A stretch of DNA of 64,000 bases from Pristionchus mayeri (lineage: Eukaryota; Nematoda; Chromadorea; Rhabditida; Neodiplogasteridae), in assembly GCA_036245805.1 (NCBI GenBank), contig BTRK01000002.1, positions 26,095,067 to 26,159,066 on the forward strand, given 5' to 3'. A program made the position numbers and the translations under genes. The notes below the pieces were generated by a model that worked only from the letters and a program-made list of their open reading frames with translations, was not told the origin of the DNA and did not search any database. Below, one piece after another: positions 25,601-37,600 of the stretch. Numbering within the stretch: position 1 is the first letter of the stretch; each line of letters begins with the position of its first letter.

Positions 25601-28600
25601 GTGACTTCGCTTTCGCGTAACTTGCGTATAATCTGCATTTTAAATACTGATAACTCGCCCCGAGATTCTGCCACTGCTTATTCAGGGTGAATCAAACGTG
25701 CCCTCCGCGTAGAATTGTTCGTTGTTTAGCATGTTACACGTTTTACTGCCTTGTTGTTTCGATTTATTGCACTGAGCTCTTTTCCTCATTGTTGGTTTCC
25801 CTAAATATATCGCAGTTTTGTGATGTTTCTATTGTCATGATCGACATTCGATCATTTGTCCCATTTCAGCGGAATACAATCGGTCGTCTGCGAAGTAACT
25901 GAGCCCACTCCTGCACGAGGAATTACAAAGTAAGTGGTTTTACTTGCTTATTTAATCCCAGAGTTGAAGAAAAAGATTGCATTAATTACTTCAGCAATAC
26001 GTAATCGCTGTCGTCAAGGCTCTCAAGTCGTTCGAGAACACCATCGATTGGGCCGACATCATCTCTGCGCTGGGCAAGCTCGCCAAGGTTTGATCTAATT
26101 TCAGTAATATCGATTTTCTCTACCGATCGATCCTGCTAAACTTTCATTGGTTAGGGTATGGACTATCAGCCTGTTATGGCGCTGGAACACTCGCGATAAT
26201 ACATGATGTTATGTTTGTCGATGTTCCGCGTCGGGCTTTGGAGCTAGCGCGATCAATAAACCTTGTTCCAGGTGTTCTCCCAACACGCCAAGTACGGTGA
26301 CATCCCGAAGGCGGTTACGGTAGCCAAACGACTCTCGCAGTGCCTCCATCCCGCCCTGCCCATGGGTGAGCGATCGATTGCTAACGGGATGCTGTATTCG
26401 TAGATATCGATTAGTTGAAATCTGTGGGGGGGTGCATTAGTTGTCGAAGAAGTAGTATGATTGAAAATAGTATTGATTGGTGAACAATAATTCAAATACC
26501 GCTGTCAATATCTCAAGTTATATTCGAATGTATAGATTAATGCAAACAGCGACAAATATTATCGATTGAATCTAGCGAATCGATTACCGTACCGCTTCAT
26601 CGCAGGAGTCCATCAGAAGGCACTGGAGACCTACAAGCAGATATTCGACATTCTCGGCCAGGAGGCACTCCCGAAGCAGTTGTATCTCTTCGCCGTCGAC
26701 CTCTTCCCCCTCATGGACCACTGCACCACCAAGGTGAGATCAATATCTAGAACGATACGGTAGTCGCGTTTATCGATTAGTCAGAGCAAGCGCATGATCA
26801 GGGATAAAATTCTTAATGTATAATATTTATTGCACTGCCTGGTTGATTATCGTTGATCTAAAAAATGTTACTGCATTCGTATTTCTTGTGAGACACTAAA
26901 CGCGCAGGCGTGTTCGCGAGCAAATTTTTGCTGAACAATCAACCCCAATCTCACAGGTACTCGGTTCTCCCTCCGTTCGACTTCCCGCTCTGATCTACGT
27001 GAATACGAAATTCGACAAGTTAAAATCGATCGATGAACAGTTGAGGATTATCGGAGACAACATACATCACATGGTGAGGAGGGAGTGAGGTGGTGTATGA
27101 GTGTATTGTATGATTTGCCGGTGACGAATCTAACTACCAAAACCACGAGTAATTAGTAACAATGCTAAAGTATTGTAGCTGAAGATTAGTTGAGACATGA
27201 ATTTAACAAGTTTACAACGCTGCCAATGACTCCTTCCCAGGTATCAGCCCTGTGCGCAGCGGGTGAGGAAATGGGCTCGCCGCTCGTCCAGAGGAATCTC
27301 CTTGATCTACTCTGCGCGGTCTCAGCAGCAGCTATCTGCAGGAGAATGAGAACAAGGAGGAAGACGAGGAGAGGAGGGTAAGTCATTTATTGGTATTTGA
27401 GAGTCCACGTCTTCTTGATAACTTCGCACGGCAATTGGTTTAGAAGCACATATGAAACCTCAATATCCAGGGAGAGAATTTGTGAAAATTATTTTCAGAT
27501 TCGCCGTCGTGAGAAAGTGGCGAAGATTCTGAATGTACTCATGCAAGCGATGGACGAAGATGGATCAGCTGCCTTCCTCTGGTCATATCTGGCTGACTAC
27601 TATGAATGGTGAGGATACGGTAGAATTGATTCTTTTAGCCAGTCGAGAAAGGAACTATTGTTTTGCATCGTAGATTCTGTGATTTGAATCCTTACTGCAA
27701 CCCGGATCTCACAGGTTGCTCAACTCTCTCAATGGTTCTTCGTCTGAGAGGAAGAAGAAAAGCTTGCTGTTGGAAGTTCCGTTGATGGGAGTGAACGAAG
27801 CAGAGGAGGAGATGATGGCATATGCAAATGTGAGTTTCCAATTATCGATAATATCCTAACTCGTTAAATATTTTAAAAATATATTAATTGGAAAAAAAGT
27901 TTTTTAAATACCGGGTTACGTTGAAATTTTATGATTTGTTGCGCTTGGTTTTGATGTTTCCAAAAAAAATGGATGTTCCTTATCCGATTAAGGTTTCAGA
28001 ACTCGCTTATTTTTAGTTCTAGCTCAGGCGTCTAACGAAGTATCCGATCATGAGGAATCAAACATACCCATAGGTGGGCACCAGCGAAGCCAGCTGTGAA
28101 ACACCCCTTTTCGGATTGGACACCCCTGGTTTTTGGAAAATGTTGTCACAAAAACGATCATTTGCGATCACCCCCCCCCCCCTTTGACCCTAAACACCCC
28201 CGGTTTTCGATTTCCAGCTTCAACCCCCGCCCACCTATGAACATACCAAAAAAGCCCTCTCGTTTTCAGGTGGTATCTTACTCACTCTCCCTCTCTCAAC
28301 CTGGTTCTACTTCTTCTGGAAGAATCAAACATCTACCGGAGCTTCTCAAGCGAATTCTGAGATGCGCCAATGCAATGAACATCATCGAGAAGAGGGACAA
28401 GGTAAGCGGTTATAGATTTTGAACTATGGGGTTGGAGGTTTCATTAAGATCACATCAGCGCCGGTACTATTTGTCTTCGCTAACGTCTCAGAAACATTTC
28501 CATTAATTTCCAGATGGTGTTGTCCACTGTGAAGATGGCCTCGGGTCTGCTGGCGGAGGTTTTGAGAGCCGGAGGATCACTCGAGGCGCAGCGTTCGTGT

Positions 28601-31600
28601 TTAATTTTTTTTGTTTTTCCCTGAACCAGGCGTTCTGATCTCTAATCCATTCTATTTCATTTTTCTGTACAAATCAATCTATTACTATGAGCTTCTACTT
28701 AGTTTCTTCGCGTGGTTTATGATTTGATCTTTGGTCTTTCCCATCTCCCTCCCTCTTCTAGAGTCCTCTGAGAGTTGCGCAGTAGCCACTCCCGAGTCGC
28801 CGAACAAGGCATTCCTGGCGAGTCTCGTCGATAAGCAAGGTTTGTGTGGAGGGGTTCTTGCTGTTATCCCGTCTGATCTGTGTTTCAAAGCCAGAACTGT
28901 CATTGTCTTTCTTACTTGCTGTTGGTGGGAGGTTTTGTTGAATACGGTAATGCATGGAGTACTGTAGCTCAATTATCGACCGTTGCAGAGCATGCAATGA
29001 TGGAGGCTTGTCTTGAGGAGTGCCAGCGACTGATGACAACCATCTGCCGATACTACCGTGACCACAGGGGTACGGTATTTTTATATTAATTTTTTTAGAG
29101 TTTAATATCTAGCTGGTTAATCTGGTGTTGAAGCGTTGCCTTAAAATGAGAAGCTTCATTGTGAGCCGATGTGTCACACGACTTTCTGTGCTAAAAACCC
29201 AATCCCATTTCACATTGATTCAATAGTTGAAATTGTTGCCGGTCAATCTGATGTTGCAACTTTTCTCGAAAAGGAAACAGTGTACCTTGAACCGATCTTC
29301 CTCTCCTTATTTCTCTAAACCACCAATTTGTAGTCGTCTCCCGTTGGCCTCTTCTTCGTGCGATGAAAGCATTGCTGTTGCAGTTTGCCGACTTTGAAAC
29401 AAGTAGTTTTTTGAAACAAGATTAGGAAAGTATAATCGCTTGGAGACTTTGCGAAGCGTTAAAGGATCACAGTGAAGCACGAGTCAACCATGCGCGTGAA
29501 TACTAACTCTCGTTTTTAAGATTAAAATACATTAATCTTATTCAGTCTGCGGGTGCTCGTCTGGTGCTTCTCCTCCACTCGAGAAATGCCGCCGAACCGA
29601 GTAGCGTGGTGGAGAATATCATGATGAAGGCACTGACGACGGATGACTCGGTCAGAGATCATAGATCTATTGTTATTGTATCGTTCTCTTTTTTATTGAT
29701 AGTTACTACAAAAAAAAGATAGTATTGCTATTGATGATGCGAATCTCATTCAATCTTATGAACAACGTGTAACCCGAACTCTACCAGTTGTTTCACTAAA
29801 CATGCTGGAAGCTTTTGTGTTCTAATTGATAGTCAATTTCCATCAGGTGCTCGCAACGGAGGCAGCGCGTACATTCCATCGTATCTGGACGCTCACTCGC
29901 AGTGACGAAGAGGGAATGCTCGCGGAGAATGCGCAGCCTAAGCCATTCAATAGGTACGCAAGAATTCCATCGTAGTATCTCCTCTTTTGGCAAGTGAACG
30001 ACCTGTTTTGTCTTTGTAGTATAAAGCATTGCTTATTTTCCAAATAAAAATCATATTTTTTCCAGAATACTCATGTTCCTGTTGGGCGTGCTGGCGGATG
30101 ACTCGCTGTCGGCTGAGAAGGTGAGAGATTACGGTAATCATTAACTCTCAGGTTGTTCTCAGGTCTCAATATTGCCATCTTCTTTTTGCGATATTCTGTG
30201 ATAGATAATGTGATAATAGTGATAATGTGATAGAGATTCGCAATGTTTTGTATGTTTTTATCCATTAATGTGTTCTTAAAAAAACGTTCAGTCTAATTAA
30301 GGTCAACTACTCTACACCAACTCGGGCGACAATGCAGAGTGAACGAAGTAAGTGATGTAACAAGTGATAGTCTCCGGGAAAAAACAATTAAATTGAGCTC
30401 TTTCTAACAATATTAACTGGCCTATGCATGATCCTAACCCTACCCTCTGTCCCCTCTATGCTTCTCTCTTCACTCGTCCTCTCTTGGGTGGTTCGTAGGT
30501 CGTGTCGCCGCCATCGGATCCCTCATCTTCTCCATCCCCTCCATCCTCCTGCCCTCTCTTCGCCTTCCTCTTCCTTTCCTGCTTCTCACGAGGATCCTCT
30601 TCATCTTCTTCTTCCGAAGTCTCCAGTCCAACTGCCTCTCGTCCCTTCCCACTGGATGCTCCTCCCACCCTGCCGCGGCCTCGCCCAAGTCCTCGTCCTC
30701 TTCCTCTTCCTCGTCCACTCCCCACAACTATCCCCACCTTCTCCTCTCCCTCACTCCAGTCTGATCCAGAGGAAGGCACCGACTCCTCTTCCACTCCTCC
30801 AAGTCCCTCCTCCACCGTCTCTTCTTCTCCTCGGGACTCGCCCATCTCCACTCCGTCTTCATGCTCTGCATCGTCCTCGGAGAGAGCAGTTGGATTGGCG
30901 TCGAAATCGATATCCTCTTCGTATCCCACTCCATACTCGATGGATACTTCGCTCTCCTCGCCCTCGACATCTCCGTCCGATTCTTCATCCTGCTCGATGA
31001 TCGCTGCCATGTATCGATTCGAGTCCGGGATTCCGACCTTCTCCATGAATGCCTTCTCTCTGATCTTCCGGATGACTCCCTCCACCTCACTCCACACCTG
31101 GTAAAATAATAATTTAGTTTTCTGGGGCTTCGCTATGTCATTATTGATTGATTTGATGTCCATTCCTACTAACTGTTCAATGCACTAACTTCATCCCTCC
31201 ACTCATGGGGCACTTCGTCCTTCTTCCTCTTCACACATTTTGCCTCTCTCCCCTTCGCATTTGTCTGGTAGGATGACTTCTCTGTTCGCACACCGACAAC
31301 CTCCGCCATCGCAAGTGTGTTATGGTGCATCACGGCAAGTTTCACCTTCTCGTCGTATGCCACTTGCGAGCTAAATGGATGAATTGGTAGCGGGAGATTT
31401 GAAGTTTCAATGAGGTTCTATCAGGTTGAGTCATAAGTTTTTTCCAATTTTTACTTTTAAATGTTTCGCATATTCTGGTCTTTGGTTCTAGTTGATTATC
31501 ATTTTGATATTTACATATTATTAATGCATGGATGCTCTCTTTAGCGCACTTTAGTCCAGGCCTCTTGAGAGGGCCTAGTGTTCATAGAACGCACGGCACA

Positions 31601-34600
31601 ATTCGAACATATGATTATAAGTGTGAACTATACCCCTACCTTATCCTACGGATCTGTACTGATAGGATTTTAAGAGCGCTTTTTAGGTGACTTTGAATTG
31701 CACCTCCAAAATTGGAAAAAACTTATGACTAATATATTGGTTGGATGTGTTTATTCACTAACCTTGCAATGGTCTTTGGTGCGTACAGATTGAGAACGCT
31801 GTTGAAGTTCTCGCAAGGTGAGGTATTCATTTTTGGAGCTGCTCGGACGAAGCTCTTGGTGAAGGACGGCTTGAGAAGAGCATGCTTGAGAAGTGCGAAT
31901 TCATTGCTCTTCCTGTCAATCTTGTGACTCTTCGACTCTTCGGACAGATCATGATGGAGACATCCAGAGATTCTCTTCATGTATTCCAGCCCAGTGTTTC
32001 TGTCATCCAGGAACTTTTCATGCATTGCATAGCAGTGGTCCACGATCTTGCGCCGCCAGTATTCGAGGTTAGGACATTCTTTCCTCTTCGCTAACTGAAT
32101 GCATTCAATGCACCGTTCGATATTAATTCTGCTTAGTATTTTGTGATATAATGTAAACCGAATACCTCTCGTAACACCTTGTTGAGTCCTTTTACCAGGT
32201 GCCAAAAGTCACAATGGTGGACAATTTGAGAGAATCGAGGATGATCTTCCATCATCTTCTTTATCTTTCCATCGTTGTCAGATACGAGCGAAGTGATCTA
32301 AAGAATGAGTCACGTTACAGTTAGGAATGGCTCCTCAGTAAATGACTACATTTAGATTGCTATATCATAACTCCGATCCGATCGGCGATAGCCATTTCTT
32401 GCATAGTTATCTCGAGTTCCAATAGAAACTAGTAGGGTAATGCGGTGGATAGTGTGGATATCTAACCGTGAACTGTATTGCCTGCAGTTCCAAGAGTCCG
32501 ATCCGCACTCCTTCCTTCTCCATGCGACCACTAATGCCTTCTGTAATAAATGAGTGTGCACATTACTCACATCAACTAACGCTACCGATCCCCCGCATGT
32601 CTTTATGCATGTTCTTCACATTGAATATGATGTTGGTGTGGATGTCGATGAATGGTACAGTCCCATTGGGAGCAGTATGACCCATGTGCGAATACCTTCC
32701 ATCGACTGCCACTCCGACTCCTGCCTGAAACGTTTACAAGTTGTGATACTGAGGAGAATGCCATACCGTACTAAAATGTAATCTCTCAAATTAGATTTAT
32801 TTGCCAATAAGAAGAGAAGGATGTGTTGGCAAAACGATATGTCTAACTGATTTCAGGAGACTATCGGGGGGATGACGGAAGCAGAGGAAGAAGGACTCTT
32901 CGGGAGTAAAATAGGTCGGTTCAATTTTGCATTGTTCCCCACAGAGTAAACATGAGTCATGGTAAATTCGATAGGTAAGTCATGGTAGGCCAAGACTAAG
33001 TACCGTACCTAATCGATAGTACAGTAACCCCAGATACCATACATCCCTACCGTAACCTCCCCCAACCTACCGTAACCCCGGCAATCACGAATTAACTTTA
33101 TTTTTAGAAAGTCGAGATACCGTACCTAATCGATAGTACAGTAACCCCAGATACCATACATCTCTACCGTAACCTCCCCCAACCTACCGTAACCCCGGCA
33201 ATCTCGAATTAACTTTATTTTTAGAAAGTCGAGATACCGTACCTAATCGATAGTACAGTAACCCCAGATACCATACATCTCTACCGTAACCTCCCCCAAC
33301 CTACCGTAACCCCGGCAATCACGAATTAACTTTATTTTTAGAAAGTCGAGATACCGTACCTAATCGATAGTACAGTAACCCCAGATACCATACATCTCTG
33401 CCTCAGATGCCCACCCGGCCACTCCTTTGGAATCTGTTCTTTCTACCGTGTCTCTCAAATATATTTGAAGTATACATAATGCCTCTATACATTTCAGTGT
33501 CGGGCGTCGCGGAATCTCCTTAAAAAGTCAAGATCGAAGTTGGAGGAGTTCCAAAGGTGGGGGAAACCAGGGGTTGTTGGGTAGATTTGGTATCCCCTTA
33601 TTGGGACATTGAGGGTGGGCGGCGCAAGCTGCCTGGATGAGAAGAGCAGGAAGCTGGATCAGGTGAGACAAGAGTGAGAGTGCCCACAATGATTAGAAAG
33701 ATTATAATTTTCATAGTGTGAGGAATAACGACTAACTGGGTTGGCTCCTCTCACAGTCGCTTCTGCTTGTGCCATGCGTCGTGCGAATACTACACCCACG
33801 GCGGGCATAACTATCTCTTTCAATTCTTTTCGCATGGTTCGGTAGCAAGGAAGGGCGAGCCGCATTGCTTTTCCAGCCTCCAGTAGTCTCTGAATGCCGT
33901 TCCTGGGTTATTGCACATTGCGATCGTTCATACTAAGTAGTTCTACTTTCCAATAGATTTATATAGACTAACCGGGAGTGAAACTGCAGTGGTGTGCACT
34001 GCTGTTGTCAACTTAATGTTTCCTTCGAAGTAGCCTTCGATCACCGGTTGAGAAGACCACTTGACTATCCTTTCACACACGTTACAAAACCATTCCAGGC
34101 ACAGAGCTGATCCTACGGTGTGCGACTTGAAGGAGTCGTCCTTTATCTCCTTCATGCCACACTCGTGGCAGCGAGAGAAGAGGGATAGGAGGCAGTCCAT
34201 CTTGACTAGAACGTAGTCTGTGCGTAGTTTAGTGGTGGGTGGGTCACATAGGACACCAGTTTCTGACGTCACTTCGGATAGCATCGTTTGTTGAGATTGG
34301 ACGTAGGACTAAATTGATATGCCAATATATGAAGTATTATTTTCTCGTTATTGTCCTAGCAATAAATGATACTAGTGCATTTCAATTATTGTTTCGTTTA
34401 TGGATTTCATTTGAATAAAGCTAATAGCAATTAGTAAGGAGGCTTTCGTCGTTTCTCTAATTGATTTTTCTTTCTGTTTTTTTCTCTATTGTTTTTGAAT
34501 TTCGAGATTCTTTGAATAAATATATTGTTGTACGTACTTGAGACCTAGTGTGTTGTGGAGTCGGCATGTGGAACGGCAGGTCGGACATTGAATCGGCTAT

Positions 34601-37600
34601 GTCATCTACCATATCGATTGGCTCGTGCACTAAGGGCTCAAACTGTAATAGTAAATATCCGTTTAGATGTATCCTCGCCCCAACGGGCCTATATTTTCTC
34701 TGATTGCCTCCCAGAGCGTACTATGATATAATTCTAGTCTTTCGGAAATAAAGAATTCGACTCTTGAACCTCGTCGTGATCTGCTCTCTGAAGACGAGGA
34801 GGGCTTTCTGTCTGCTCACGATGCTAAACACACGATTTAGGGGGAAAAGTGGTGTATACTATTCGTGTTAAAATGGACATGTTTGCATGTACTATTGCCT
34901 CCTCTGGGCCTGTATTGTATTACCTCTCCAGGGCATACTATTGCATAATTATAGCGGATATCGGAAATATAGAAATACGTCCTTGCCTGGTCTTGATCTT
35001 GGTCCACCCTCTGAAGACGTTGTGGACCTTCCCCCCTTCTCCCTTCCCGATGCTAAACTAGCGGAGTAAGGCAATCGACAAATACTTGATGATACAATTG
35101 AAAATCTTTACAGCATTGCTCAGTACAACCCACAGGCAACAATGACAATAACGCAAGTAAGGTCAACTCACATCATCAGGCAACGAGTTTTTCTTGTCGA
35201 TCGAGTCCTTAAAGTGGTTGTGACAGAGTCTAGCCCGCTTGCCTTGTGCTTGAACGCTCGCAACTTTCTCCTCCAATGCTAAGAACTCGTCGTGGATGAG
35301 GTTGAAGCGGAGAAGCCATTCCCTTCTCAACTCGGGAGTGGACGGAATGACGCGAGTATCGCTCGAGCGCAGTGGACAGGCGATGCACGTATATGTCGCC
35401 ATAAACTAACTAAACTGATAGCAACTTGAAGCAATAAACACGGAATGAGAACGAAAATGAGGACATGCAATGATATAAAGTAACTGGTTTAACACCGTTA
35501 TTAGCCGTAATATGTTTAATCCTGCGTTCACCAATACAAATCAGAACACCGAAAAGGGAATACAACGTAAATTACTGAAAAAAAGCAAAACAATATAAAG
35601 AAATATCCCAATTAAACCGAAGGACCTTGGCATGGCCTGGCATAGGCAAAAATCAATTGGGAAAAATACCGTATTTTTTTCCAAATTCGCTCTAATACAG
35701 TAATTGTCCCATGTTTCCTAATTCACTCTCCCCAATAAATACCATTCTCCGGCTTTGCCCATTTTATCGTTTAAACAATTTTTTTAAATTATTTTGAAAC
35801 ATTCCATTAATATGAGGGGACGAAGCCTCGCAAATTAAGACAAACTTGTTTTTCGATTTCCGGATCCCATTAAAACGCTATTTGGATGAAAATTTGTTTT
35901 TTACAGATTCCCAAAAATTCCAAAATTTCGATAAAATCAGGTTTTATCGGGTTTTTACTGCCATATCTCTGCAGCCCATCCTTAAAACATGCATAATGCA
36001 GTCGTAATGAATGTTAAACATGCCTGAACTTCAACTCGATTTAATCTGACTACAGATCTATCGGAAAATACCGTCAAAAGTCGGCCAGAACTGCATTTTC
36101 ACAGAATCTGTCTACCCGGGAACAAGATTCTGAGAACTAACTATCTAGACTGTTTATTCTTGGGCTCAATTGTGTGTATGAACACTGTCGATGTAATTTT
36201 AGCCCTTAAAGCGGGTCTATGATCACTCGATCGCGATATCGACGGCCCCGGATCTGGGATAGGCTATTAAAATCCTAGACGTAGTTTTTCACGTAGATTT
36301 CGAAAATGACAATAACTTTTTGACCGCCGAACAAATTTTTTTCACGGTGTCCAAAAAACTATAAAAATTTCGATTTTCGACCCTTTATCGTTGTCGGTTC
36401 GCTTCCTAACCCACTTTTTTCGAATTTTGATGGAAAAATACGCCAGGAAAACACTAAAGAACTTACTTTTTCGAGGGATGAAAATTTCGACTTTTTTTGG
36501 GGTCGGTCTGGCATTTTTCGGAAAGTGCACCAGGAGCGCTCTAACTGGGCCAAATATCAGCACTCGGTGTGAGAACTTCACCGCAGAAAGATTGAGAGGG
36601 GTTGCAAAAATGCCGTTCGTGAACCCCTCTCAGAAGCTACGCTCTCTCGTGGAGAGTCTCTTAGGATGTAAGAGCAACGAGAGCGGGCCTTTGAAATCTT
36701 ACTAGATATGTGTGCACTAAACTCTAGTTTATTGGAATAGGTGACTCCTCAGTAAACTGGGATACGGTTGGAAGATAGGTGCCATTAAGAGAAAATATGG
36801 AGGGAGGATGTGCTCTTCCTATTAGCATAGTTTCGGTCTTACAATTAGTGAGGGATACGGTAAGGCCCCAGTCGGTGGACCACTTAAACAGGATATCAAG
36901 AGAGGATTGGAGAGAAGCAGGGTCAGTGTAAGCCCAAAGTTTAACATCATCAGCATAGAGAATACAGAATGCAAACGAATCATTTAGCATAGAGAATGCA
37001 AACGAATCATTTAGATAGAAAAAGAGGGCGCATGCCCCTGTCCCGTTTCCCTTGATGTCCATAGCTGGTACTAAATGTAAGCCATGTTGCGATAACTCGT
37101 GACAAAAAAGATGAATAAATGTGGAAATTTCGGAATCTTTTATCGTTGGAGAGGGAGGGGCAACCTATTGGTTATGAAAGCGTTTTTTTCTCGATTTTGC
37201 TGAGTCCTCCATGGAAGAAATTGTCTGAAATTTCCTTCAACCGGCAGCAATCATGCAGTTCAAATGAGAAACTTCTTCAGACTTTAAGAATACAAACGAT
37301 GTCGGAAATGGAATTTTCTACACAGCAAAAATGCGAATCACAATTGGTTGAACTACCCAAAAAAGACCAAATGCGATGCAGAGAGCTATTCGCGGCTATG
37401 GAGTCTTTAGAATATAGAAAAATGGTTGGTTCCTAAGAGACCTAAGAGAACCTAAGAGCAAAAATCATATTTCAGGTCCATAAAAGCTGGCCATTACTTC
37501 ACAGGCATTACTTACACAATTCTTCTTATTACGGTAACAATTTGTATATTGTCTGTAGAAAATGCTTGCCATTTGTATTCTCATAAATGCACACATACAC

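Larger units (their letters stand above)
24149..36660. mobile_element. 12.5-kb TIR transposon with a THAP/Kolobok-like gene and a captured DOP1 fragment
   Basis: Both ends begin GAGAC(C/T)CTCCACGAGAGA. The inverted repeats run about 620-670 bases inward. Directly outside lie TTAG at 24145-24148 and TTAG at 36661-36664, a 4-bp target duplication. The flanks are two halves of one LINE in the same orientation. Removing the element and one TTAG copy rejoins the LINE frame without a gap (SRCSYIL then TTFVSKN), so this was one insertion event. Inside are a multi-exon THAP-domain transposase-like gene on the minus strand (30456-35402) and a 5' DOP1/PAD-1 gene fragment on the plus strand (25995-30120). 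A TA-type MITE and a 117-bp tandem repeat also lie inside. THAP plus DDE core plus a TTAA-like 4-bp target point to the Kolobok superfamily; that assignment is inference. Confidence 0.85.

Noticed and set aside
30302..30347. A further DOP1 exon after 30120
   Set aside because: The piece has an acceptor and donor, but its residues (VNYSTPTRATMQSER) do not resemble the next part of DOP1.
30428..31104. Long plus-strand frames rich in Ser, Pro, Leu over 30.4-31.1 kb
   Set aside because: They are antisense shadows of the acidic tail exon of the THAP gene (GAG/GAA-rich coding read backwards).
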